Assembly (NCBI GenBank): GCA_019100305.1
Contig: JAHRHW010000309.1
Coordinates: 1-5,570, forward strand
From: Candidatus Thiodiazotropha taylori
Lineage (GTDB): Bacteria > Pseudomonadota > Gammaproteobacteria > Chromatiales > Chromatiaceae
DNA: 5,570 nt
Direction: 5' to 3'
This document shows positions 1-5,570 of this stretch, piece after piece. Below the pieces are notes generated by a model, which worked only from the letters and a program-made list of their open reading frames with translations, searched no databases and was not told the origin of the DNA. Made by a program: the position numbers and the translations under genes. Positions within the stretch are counted from its first letter, which is position 1. Every line of letters begins with the position of its first letter.

Positions 1-2
1 TC

Positions 3-722
3 AATCTCAACGGAGCAAGTATCGGCAATCTGATTCTGACCGGTGGTTATCTGAACAATCACGAGCATCTCGATCCGGTGATATTTCTGTTTGAGAAGCT
101 GGTCGGAGTGCAGGGCACGGTGCGTGCTATCGTCAATGCGGACTACCATCTGGCGGCTGAATTGGCGGATGGCCATCGGTTGGTCGGACAGCATCTGTTG
201 ACCGGAAAGGAGGTGGCTCCGTTGGCCTCGAATGTTACCGATCTGTTCCTGTCGAAATCGCTGCACAACTATCAACCTGTGACGGTGAAACTGCGCAAAA
301 AGAATCAACGGCTTATCGAGCAGGCTGAGTTGATCTGCTATCCCCCGGGGAGTTTCTACTCGAGTCTGATTGCCAACCTGCTGCCACAGGGGGTTGGTGC
401 CTCGATCGCAGCCAACGACTGCCCGAAAGTGTTTGTACCCAATCAAGGGGACGATCCCGAGCAGATTGACATGAACCTCAATCAGAGTCTGCAGCAGTTG
501 ATGCGCTATCTCCAGGCCGGTACCTCTCATGGCGTGGAAGCCGAGCGTCTGCTGAACTTCGTCTTGCTGGACAGCAGACACGGCACAGTGAGTGCGGATC
601 AGCACCATGAGTTGTGGAAAGATTGGGGTATTCAGCTGATCGATGTACCCCTGATCACCCCGCAGAGTGCCCCCAATTACGATGCCAATCTGCTGGTTTC
701 CGCCTTGCTCTCTTTGGCCTAA
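3..722 (+). CDS. CofD/YvcK-family protein, probably the CofD-like member of the GAK cassette (5' partial)
   Basis: The reading frame is already open at the left edge and runs 239 codons to TAA, so the true start is outside the window; the GTG at 78 is internal because family-like residues precede it. Seen: an N-terminal block with ASIGNLILTGGYL (residues 5-17), then LDPVIFLFEKLV, and a later block CYPPGSFYSSLIANLLPQG (112-130) that lines up with the GPGSLYTSILPNLL signature of YvcK/CofD folds, followed by VFVPNQGDDPEQ. Known: CofD is the 2-phospho-L-lactate transferase of F420 synthesis, and YvcK relatives bind UDP-sugars and affect cell shape and carbon use. Inference: the wording of the blocks is closest to the NCBIfam group 'GAK system CofD-like protein', found beside an ATP-grasp protein and HPr-kinase-like proteins and of unknown biochemical role. 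Partners would lie upstream. The glycine-rich N-terminal nucleotide-binding part is missing here. The fold is fairly sure, the GAK subtype less so. Confidence 0.8.
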   Translation, partial: NLNGASIGNLILTGGYLNNHEHLDPVIFLFEKLVGVQGTVRAIVNADYHLAAELADGHRLVGQHLLTGKEVAPLASNVTDLFLSKSLHNYQPVTVKLRKKNQRLIEQAELICYPPGSFYSSLIANLLPQGVGASIAANDCPKVFVPNQGDDPEQIDMNLNQSLQQLMRYLQAGTSHGVEAERLLNFVLLDSRHGTVSADQHHELWKDWGIQLIDVPLITPQSAPNYDANLLVSALLSLA

Positions 723-916
723 GATGGTGATCCGTCGCTGCTCCGCCACTCAGCATTAAATTAAACACAGAGTCCATTTTATAAGCTATAAAGTGTAGGA
801 GGGTCGGTGTCGCAATTGACCCAGGGGGTTTTATCGACCGGCTGACTGGGGTAGTCAATCAGTGACGTGCTCGGTCATGGGGTTCGGGTCAGCTTGCATT
901 TGTAGGTACTTATTAA
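723..916. other. Intergenic spacer between the CofD-like gene and the desaturase
   Basis: This 194-bp spacer has no convincing gene. The left half is AT-rich around 751-800 and includes TATAAA at 787-792, a possible -10 box for the desaturase, but no good -35 box stands 16-18 bp before it. Weak pairings GGGTC 801-805 with GACCC 818-822, followed by TTTT at 829-832, could be a poor terminator for the CofD-like gene. The right half carries the paired palindromes listed separately. The length suggests that the desaturase has its own promoter instead of being read through from the left gene. Confidence 0.5.
843..877. promoter_or_regulatory. Tandem TGAC-N7-GTCA palindromes, candidate operator of the desaturase gene
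   Basis: Two 15-bp sites of identical form occur here: TGACTGGGGTAGTCA at 843-857 and TGACGTGCTCGGTCA at 863-877. Both have perfect TGAC/GTCA half-sites around a 7-bp centre, and they start exactly 20 bp apart, about two helical turns, so they would face the same side of the DNA. The second ends 39 bp before the desaturase start codon. A further GTCA lies at 888-891. This is how two adjacent dimeric repressor or activator sites look. Desaturase genes are commonly controlled by TetR-type lipid sensors (FabR, DesT), but I do not recognise this motif as one of theirs, so the regulator is unknown. Confidence 0.4.
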
Positions 917-2098
917 ATGATTTTCAATGGGTTGTTCGATCTATCTCTACTTGAATATATTCTTCTGACCTTGGGGCTTACCCATATCACGATTGTTTCA
1001 GTTACCGTGTTTCTGCACCGACACCAGGCCCACAAGGCCCTGACGTTGCATCCGCTGGTCAGCCATTTTTTCCGCTTCTGGCTCTGGTTGACCACCGGTA
1101 TGGTGACCCGGGAGTGGGTGGCCATACATCGTAAACACCATGCAAAATGCGAAACCGAAAGTGACCCGCACAGTCCTCAGACCAGGGGGCTGGGGACCGT
1201 GTTATGGCGGGGTGCTGAGCTCTATAAGACGGAAGCCGCCAATCAGGAGACGTTGGAGCGTTACGGCAGAGGCACCCCGGATGACTGGATCGAACGAAAA
1301 CTCTACCAACCCCACAACTTTTTAGGTATCAGCCTGCTGCTGCTGGTGGAGTTAATTCTGCTGGGGCCGGCTGGAATTACCGTCTGGGCCATTCAGATGA
1401 TCTGGATTCCATTCTGGGCAGCGGGAGTGATCAACGGCATTGGCCACTTCTGGGGCTACCGTAATTTTGAGATCCCCAACACCTCCACCAACATCTTTCC
1501 CTGGGGTATTCTGATCGGCGGTGAAGAGCTGCATAACAATCACCATGCGTTTGGCAGTTCAGCCAAGTTGTCCAATCGCTGGTTCGAGTTCGATCTTGGC
1601 TGGTTCTATATCAAGCTCTTCTCCTATCTGCGTTTGGCGAAGGTACTCAAGGTGGCCCCAAAACGGGCCTTCGTGGCGGAGCGGCCTCAGCTTGACCTGG
1701 ATGCGATCAAAGCCTTGACTGTGAATCGCCTGCAGCTTTTCAGTGACTATCGTCGACGGGTTTTGAAACCGGTGTTCCGTGCCGAGATTCGCCAGGCGGA
1801 CAAGCCCCTACGCCGGCTCTATCGGAATGCCCTGCGTCTGGTACGGCGAGATGCGATGCTGTTAAGCGATAATGATCGTCAGCAGCTGCGGGATGTTCTT
1901 GACCACAACAGCGCTTTGGACAATGTCTACCAGTTCAAGCTGCGTTTGCAGAAGATCTGGGAGCAGCAGGCATCAAGCCATGAGAAGCGACTGGAAGCAC
2001 TCAGCCAGTGGTGTGCCCAGGCTGAGGCCAGCGGGGTGGAGGCACTGCAGGAGTTTGCGGCTTTTCTGCGTCGCTACAGTATGACGCCGATTCGCTGA
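917..2098 (+). CDS. Membrane fatty-acid / acyl-CoA delta-9-type desaturase, DesA-like
   Basis: A 393-residue integral membrane di-iron enzyme that inserts a cis double bond into an acyl chain (acyl-CoA or phospholipid-bound) using O2 and an electron carrier, thereby keeping membranes fluid. The three histidine boxes are intact: HRHQAH (34-39, HX4H), HRKHH (71-75, HXXHH) and HNNHH (206-210, HXXHH), and the extra ligand-type motif NGIGH is at 173-177. Hydrophobic stretches at about 11-33, 50-64, 134-152 and 153-175 form the membrane part. Residues about 258-393 are a soluble, charged, mostly helical tail rich in Arg and Leu, with a conserved-looking VYQFKLRLQKIW...WCAQAEASGVEALQEFA block. The whole protein resembles Pseudomonas aeruginosa DesA as I remember it, including this tail. 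ATG at 917 is chosen because the first residues already match the family; the Shine-Dalgarno is weak (TAGG at 903-906). Substrate (acyl-CoA or phospholipid) and double-bond position are not decided by the sequence. Confidence 0.93.
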   Translation: MIFNGLFDLSLLEYILLTLGLTHITIVSVTVFLHRHQAHKALTLHPLVSHFFRFWLWLTTGMVTREWVAIHRKHHAKCETESDPHSPQTRGLGTVLWRGAELYKTEAANQETLERYGRGTPDDWIERKLYQPHNFLGISLLLLVELILLGPAGITVWAIQMIWIPFWAAGVINGIGHFWGYRNFEIPNTSTNIFPWGILIGGEELHNNHHAFGSSAKLSNRWFEFDLGWFYIKLFSYLRLAKVLKVAPKRAFVAERPQLDLDAIKALTVNRLQLFSDYRRRVLKPVFRAEIRQADKPLRRLYRNALRLVRRDAMLLSDNDRQQLRDVLDHNSALDNVYQFKLRLQKIWEQQASSHEKRLEALSQWCAQAEASGVEALQEFAAFLRRYSMTPIR

Positions 2099-2241
2099 GT
2101 GTTTGATTGGCAGCGAATGGGTACTTATGCATCACCGCGATATAACTTACTATTGATAAAGATAATTTAGTCCGCAAATGAACGCTAATAAACGCAAATG
2201 GTGTTCACGAACCCGATTAATGGCTTTCCTTACTCAAACCC

Positions 2242-2270
2242 TATTTGGTGGGGCATGGCCCCACCAAATA
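2242..2270. terminator. Perfect 13-bp-arm hairpin, possible bidirectional terminator
   Basis: TATTTGGTGGGGC (2242-2254) and GCCCCACCAAATA (2258-2270) are exact reverse complements around a 3-nt loop (ATG), giving a strong GC-centred stem in either transcript. Its position between converging genes fits a shared terminator for the desaturase and valS. Against a classical intrinsic terminator: no U-run follows on either strand apart from the AT base of the stem itself, and the distances to the stop codons (144 bp from the desaturase, 109 bp from valS) are long. It may equally be the structural core of the surrounding repeat unit. Confidence 0.4.
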
Positions 2271-2282
2271 CACCGGTGTATT
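2267..2282. repeat. 16-bp perfect palindrome overlapping the hairpin
   Basis: AATACACCGGTGTATT is fully self-complementary with no loop and shares its first four bases (2267-2270) with the right arm of the 13-bp hairpin. The two structures would therefore compete for the AATA segment. It may be a cruciform or protein-binding element in the repeat unit; no function can be assigned. Confidence 0.5.
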
Positions 2283-2378
2283 CCGGACAGCGTACGTCAG
2301 GATGGCAACCAAAATAAACCGTTGAGGATTCAGATTGGCGGTTATTTGTGGTGATTTGCGTTCATTCGCGGCGATCAG

Positions 2379-5261
2379 TTAAAGCTGCTGTATCTTCTCC
2401 AACTGAGCCTTCAGGCTCTCCAGCGCTTTACGGCTCTCTGCCAGTTTGTCTCGCTCTTTCTGAACCACCGCTTCCGGCGCTTTATCGACAAAGTTGGGAT
2501 TGGAAAGCTTTTTGTCGGTACGCTCCGCATCGGATTGCAGGCGGTTGATCTCCTTTTCCAGTCGCTTGATCTCCGCGGCCTTGTCGATCAGTCCCGCGAG
2601 GGGTATCAACACTTTCATCTCACCCACCAGGGCCGTAGCGGATTCCGGCTCTTTATCCTGCGGTGTCAGGATCTCAATCGATTCGGTCTTCGCCAGAAAA
2701 TCGAGAAACGGGCGGTGCCGTTCGGCATAGAGTTTGTCACTCTCACTGGTATTCGCCAGCAGCACAGGTACCGGCTTGCCGGGAGCGATGTTCATCTCAC
2801 CTTTGATCTTTCGGATGCCAAGGATGAACTGCATCACCCAGCCCATCTCACTTTCAGCTGCTTCATCGATCAGGGACTGACGCCCTGTCGGGTAGGGCTG
2901 ATTCATGATCGTTGCCGTTGATTCAGCCGGGGTGTCTCCATCAGAGGCTGGAATAACACCGGCAATCGGTGCTACCCGTTGCCAGATCTCCTCGGTGATG
3001 AAGGGCATCACCGGGTGGGTGAGTCGCAGCAGGTTTTCCAGTACCCGTACCAGAGTCCTTCGGGTGCCCCGTTTCGCTTCGTCACTGGCCTGCTCATTGT
3101 TGAGTACCGGTTTGCAGAGTTCCAGATACCAGTCGCAGTATTCGTTCCAGGTGAACTCATAGATCGCCTGGGCGGCATGGTCGAATCGATATCCGTCGAT
3201 GGCATCGGCCACCGCCTGTTTGGTCTTCTGCAGGCGCGACAGGATCCAACGGTCCGCCAGGGAACGCTGCAGGCTGCCTTTCGCCGCTGAGTGTCCAGGC
3301 TTGATTTCGCTGATCGCGCAATCTTGGCCTTCCACGTTCATCATCACGTAGCGGGCGGCATTCCACAGCTTGTTGCAGAAGTTACGATAGCCCTCGATAC
3401 GACCCATATCCAGCTTGATGTCACGGCCGGTGGCAGCCAGTGCAGCGAAGGTGAAACGCATTGCATCCGTACCGAAAGCAGGGATACCGTCGGGCAGGCT
3501 TTTGCGGGTCATCTTTTCGATCTTTTCCGCCAGGTGAGGCTGCATCATTCCGCTGGTACGTTTACTGACCAGGGATTCCAGATCGATGCCGTCGATGACG
3601 TCGATGGGATCGAGTACATTGCCCTTCGACTTGGACATCTTGTTGCCTTCCCCATCTCTCACCAGGCCATGCACATAGACCTCTTTGAAAGGAACGTCGT
3701 CCATGAACTTGAGACCCATCATGATCATTCGGGCTACCCAGAAGAAGATGATGTCGAAGCCGGTGACCAGGACATTGGTCGGGTAGAAATCTTTCAGGCG
3801 CTCGGTCTGTTCCGGCCATCCCAGCGTGGAGAAGGGCCAGAGGGCTGAGCTGAACCAGGTATCGAGCACATCTTCGTCCTGTCGCAATGGATAGTCATCC
3901 GCAAGGTTGTGTTGGCTTCTTACCTCCGATTCGGAGCGACCCACATAGACGTTGCCCTCGTTGTCATACCAGGCGGGTATGCGGTGTCCCCACCAGATCT
4001 GACGGCTGATGCACCAGTCCTGGATATTGCGCATCCACTCGTAGTAGGTGTTTTTCCAGTTGTCCGGGACAAAACGGATTTTACCTCTCTCCACCGCCTC
4101 GATGGCCGGTTTCGCCAGAGGGGCGATCTTCACATACCACTGATCGGTAAGAAATGGTTCGATGACTGCGCCGGAGCGGTCTCCTCTGGGGACCATCAGC
4201 TTGTGATCCTCGATCTTCTCCAGCAATCCCTGCTCCTGCAGGTCGGCCACCATCAGTTTTCTCGCTTCGTAACGGTCCAGGCCCACATATTTCTCAGGCA
4301 GCAGGTTGCCTTCTTCCGCCTCATTGTCGCGGATCGCCGCATCGATGGTGAAGATGTTGATCAGACCACCGTGGATCTGTTCGCTGATGTTGATCTCATC
4401 CCGGTGACGCTGCCAGACCGCATAGTCGTTGAAATCGTGGGCCGGTGTGATCTTCACGCAGCCGGTTCCGAATTCGGGATCGACATGCTCCTCGTCGGCG
4501 ATGATCGGGATGCGGCGGCCGGTCAGCGGCAGCTCCAGCAACTCACCGATCATATGCTTGTAGCGCTCGTCACTCGGATTCACCGCAACCGCACAGTCAC
4601 CCAGCATGGTCTCCGGGCGGGTGGTGGCGACGATCAGATGTCCCTGACCGTTGGTCAGTGGATAGCGCATATGCCACATATAGCCGTTCTCCTCTTCGGA
4701 GAGCACCTCCAGGTCGGAGACCGCGGTGTGCAGCTTGGGATCCCAGTTGACCAGCCGCTTGCCCCGATAGATCAGCCCCTCCTCGTAGAGTCGGACAAAC
4801 ACCTCTTTGACCGCATCGGAGAGTCCGTCGTCCATGGTGAAGCGCTCATGCTGCCAGTCCAGGGATGAGCCCAGTCGGCGTAGTTGCCGGGTGATGTTGC
4901 CACCGGACTCATGCTTCCACTCCCAGATCCTCTCGATGAACTTCTCCCTTCCCAGGTCGTGGCGCTTTTTCTGTTCCGCTTCCAGCTGGCGCTCCACCAC
5001 CATCTGGGTGGCGATACCGGCATGGTCGGTGCCGGGCTGCCAGAGTGTCTGGTCCCCTTTCATCCTGTGATAGCGGATCAGGGTGTCCATTATGGTGTTA
5101 TTGAACCCATGCCCCATGTGCAGGTTGCCGGTGACGTTGGGTGGCGGAATCATGATGCAGTAACTGTCACCGTCTGTTTTGGTCGGTGCGAAATATCCGC
5201 GCTCCTCCCAAGTCTGATACCAGCTTTGCTCAATGGCGTGTGGATTATAGGTTTTTTCCAT
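2379..5261 (-). CDS. valS: Valyl-tRNA synthetase (class I aminoacyl-tRNA synthetase)
   Basis: A cytoplasmic enzyme that charges tRNA-Val with valine using ATP and edits misacylated threonine. It has 960 residues, close to the ~951 of E. coli ValS. Seen, in order: the N-terminus MEKTYNPHAIEQSWYQTWEE like the E. coli protein; PPPNVTG (39-45) and the HIGH signature as HMGH (48-51); the editing domain at about 195-345 with TTRPET (213-218) and GTGCVKITPAHDFNDY (265-280); the DWCISRQIWWGHRIPAWY block (415-432); KMSKS (541-545); the anticodon-binding helical domain at about 665-815; and a C-terminal coiled-coil arm at about 893-958, rich in Lys, Glu and Leu. All signature residues are intact and there is no frameshift. 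A short insertion relative to E. coli lies around 770-782. The ATG at 5259-5261 gives the family N-terminus, although no good Shine-Dalgarno precedes it. It converges with the desaturase and is divergent from the gene at the right edge. Confidence 0.99.
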   Translation of the reverse strand: MEKTYNPHAIEQSWYQTWEERGYFAPTKTDGDSYCIMIPPPNVTGNLHMGHGFNNTIMDTLIRYHRMKGDQTLWQPGTDHAGIATQMVVERQLEAEQKKRHDLGREKFIERIWEWKHESGGNITRQLRRLGSSLDWQHERFTMDDGLSDAVKEVFVRLYEEGLIYRGKRLVNWDPKLHTAVSDLEVLSEEENGYMWHMRYPLTNGQGHLIVATTRPETMLGDCAVAVNPSDERYKHMIGELLELPLTGRRIPIIADEEHVDPEFGTGCVKITPAHDFNDYAVWQRHRDEINISEQIHGGLINIFTIDAAIRDNEAEEGNLLPEKYVGLDRYEARKLMVADLQEQGLLEKIEDHKLMVPRGDRSGAVIEPFLTDQWYVKIAPLAKPAIEAVERGKIRFVPDNWKNTYYEWMRNIQDWCISRQIWWGHRIPAWYDNEGNVYVGRSESEVRSQHNLADDYPLRQDEDVLDTWFSSALWPFSTLGWPEQTERLKDFYPTNVLVTGFDIIFFWVARMIMMGLKFMDDVPFKEVYVHGLVRDGEGNKMSKSKGNVLDPIDVIDGIDLESLVSKRTSGMMQPHLAEKIEKMTRKSLPDGIPAFGTDAMRFTFAALAATGRDIKLDMGRIEGYRNFCNKLWNAARYVMMNVEGQDCAISEIKPGHSAAKGSLQRSLADRWILSRLQKTKQAVADAIDGYRFDHAAQAIYEFTWNEYCDWYLELCKPVLNNEQASDEAKRGTRRTLVRVLENLLRLTHPVMPFITEEIWQRVAPIAGVIPASDGDTPAESTATIMNQPYPTGRQSLIDEAAESEMGWVMQFILGIRKIKGEMNIAPGKPVPVLLANTSESDKLYAERHRPFLDFLAKTESIEILTPQDKEPESATALVGEMKVLIPLAGLIDKAAEIKRLEKEINRLQSDAERTDKKLSNPNFVDKAPEAVVQKERDKLAESRKALESLKAQLEKIQQL

Positions 5262-5295
5262 GGATCTATTAATGGTCTAGCAACGAAAAAGGAGT

Positions 5296-5326
5296 ATTAT
5301 AACCTGCTTGAACACCGGTCTGTTAA
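5296..5326 (-). promoter_or_regulatory. Likely sigma-70 promoter of valS
   Basis: Reading on the minus strand, a perfect TATAAT lies at 5301-5296 and TTAACA (5 of 6 matches to TTGACA) at 5326-5321, with a 19-bp spacer that is 2 bp over the optimum. Initiation would be expected near 5289, giving a leader of about 27-28 nt before the valS ATG. The -35 element sits inside a perfect 8-bp palindrome, TGTTAACA (5321-5328). The leader, ending TTAATAGATCC before ATG, has no clear Shine-Dalgarno sequence. Confidence 0.6.
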
Positions 5327-5534
5327 CACTAATCCAAACTGTTTGTGTTGTCCCGGATAAATACTCCAACAACACCAATTGGATCAGCGCTAACAGTGCC
5401 CACCGCAGATGATGCAATCTGGCTGCGAAGAAAAGGACCGGAGAGGGTGGTCTTATTTATCGCGCTGATCAAAGCGTCACAACAGACCTGAACACTATTG
5501 GGCGACTATAAAAACCAAGGGGAGAAGCGACACC
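5327..5534. other. Upstream region of the right-edge gene with several inverted repeats
   Basis: There is no gene here, but there is secondary-structure potential. TTGGATCAGCGC (5379-5390) and GCGCTGATCAAA (5462-5473) are complementary at 11 of 12 positions across 71 bp. Inside the loop are a small stem CAGAT 5406-5410 with ATCTG 5417-5421, and AGGACC 5434-5439 with GGTCTT 5449-5454 (one G-T pair), the latter followed by ATTTAT. A TATAAA at 5507-5512 could be a -10 box for the gene at 5535, but I find no fitting -35. This could be a structured leader or an operator region; neither is shown. Confidence 0.4.
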
Positions 5535-5570
5535 ATGAGTACTTCACGACATGTCTTTGCATTCGATAAG
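5535..5570 (+). CDS. Start of an unidentified gene (3' partial, 12 codons visible)
   Basis: An ATG at 5535 is preceded by a purine-rich ribosome-binding site (AAGGGGAG at 5517-5524, about 10 nt before the start), and the frame stays open to the window edge, encoding MSTSRHVFAFDK. That is too little to recognise a family. The gene is divergent from valS with a 273-bp shared upstream region and has its own leader with inverted repeats. The strong ribosome-binding site makes a real start likely; the product is unknown. Confidence 0.65.
   Translation, partial: MSTSRHVFAFDK

Larger units (their letters stand above)
2172..2371. repeat. 200-bp unit bounded by 28-bp imperfect inverted repeats (MITE-like or REP-like)
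   Basis: The left arm (2172-2199) begins CCGCAAATGAACGC and the right arm (2344-2371) ends GCGTTCATTCGCGG; reverse-complemented they match at 23 of 28 positions by my hand alignment. Each arm is itself built of roughly 10-bp units of the type AAATRAACGC (left: AAATGAACGC, TAATAAACGC, then AAATGGTGTT). The middle contains a perfect hairpin and a palindrome. No transposase is encoded and no target-site duplication is visible at the ends. From memory, motifs of the form AATGAACGC/AATAAACGC are dispersed in many proteobacterial intergenic regions, so a non-autonomous repeat is likely, but copy number cannot be seen here. Confidence 0.5.
2099..2378. other. Convergent intergenic region between desaturase and valS
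   Basis: This 280-bp stretch separates the 3' ends of two genes that face each other. I see no coding potential in it. The first ~70 bp (2099-2171) are AT-rich and featureless. The remaining 200 bp are almost wholly occupied by the inverted-repeat unit described separately, whose right end stops only 7 bp from the valS stop codon. Confidence 0.7.

Noticed and set aside
801..832. Possible intrinsic terminator after the CofD-like gene (GGGTC/GACCC then TTTT)
   Set aside because: The stem is only 5 bp with a 12-nt loop, a stretch of G separates it from the T-run, and competing pairings exist (GGTCG 802-806 with CGACC 835-839), so it is mentioned only as a weak possibility.
655..858. A 67-codon open frame on the - strand over the CofD-like 3' end and spacer
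   Set aside because: It overlaps the end of a supported gene, has an unremarkable composition and no ribosome-binding site that I can see.
2172..2371. CRISPR array or encoded insertion sequence
   Set aside because: There are no regularly spaced identical repeats with unique spacers and no transposase reading frame; only one inverted pair of imperfect arms is present.
3291..3848. A 185-codon open frame on the + strand
   Set aside because: Antisense shadow of the ValS synthetase core around KMSKS, with no independent evidence for expression.
3909..4868. A 319-codon open frame on the + strand
   Set aside because: It is wholly antisense to the conserved catalytic and editing regions of valS, has no ribosome-binding site or family likeness, and is explained by low stop frequency opposite a GC-rich gene.
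4884..5360. A 158-codon open frame on the + strand running out of valS into the spacer
   Set aside because: Most of it is antisense to the valS N-terminus and the rest crosses the valS promoter; the translation shows no recognisable family and there is no start signal.
5466..5482. CRP-like or FNR-like site (TGATC-N6-TCACA)
   Set aside because: Only the right half-site fits a CRP consensus and neither half fits FNR spacing; the left part is better explained as an arm of the long-range inverted repeat.

Overview
The window reads as chromosomal DNA of a free-living or symbiotic gammaproteobacterium. The valyl-tRNA synthetase is very close in layout to the E. coli enzyme. The desaturase is of the Pseudomonas DesA type. 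The gene at the left edge looks like the CofD-like member of the so-called GAK cassette, which as far as I recall occurs in sulfur-metabolising Gammaproteobacteria and Deltaproteobacteria. A purple-sulfur or sulfur-oxidising lineage (Chromatiales-like) is therefore a reasonable guess, but the sequence does not prove it.

Layout. (1) 1-722, + strand: the 3' part of a CofD/YvcK-fold gene whose N-terminus lies outside the window. (2) 723-916: a 194-bp spacer with a striking pair of TGAC-N7-GTCA palindromes at 843-877, just ahead of the next gene. (3) 917-2098, + strand: a complete membrane fatty-acid (acyl-CoA type) desaturase with all three histidine boxes and a C-terminal soluble tail. (4) 2099-2378: a convergent intergenic stretch holding a 200-bp unit bounded by imperfect 28-bp inverted repeats. 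In its middle are a perfect 13-bp-arm hairpin and an overlapping 16-bp palindrome, so it looks like a non-coding, MITE-like or REP-like repeat and may also end transcription from both sides. (5) 2379-5261, - strand: complete valS. (6) 5262-5534: a divergent promoter region with a clear TATAAT box for valS on the - strand and several inverted repeats on the side of the next gene. (7) 5535-5570, + strand: the first 12 codons of an unidentified gene.

The genes do not form one pathway. The CofD-like gene is the tail of a cassette lying to the left, the desaturase adjusts membrane lipid unsaturation, and valS is a housekeeping gene transcribed toward the desaturase. The points most worth a second look are the tandem palindromes before the desaturase, the inverted-repeat unit between desaturase and valS, and the GAK-type gene at the edge, whose partners would have to be read upstream. 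I see no complete undescribed system inside the window, and no tRNA, rRNA, CRISPR array, transposase or toxin-antitoxin pair.
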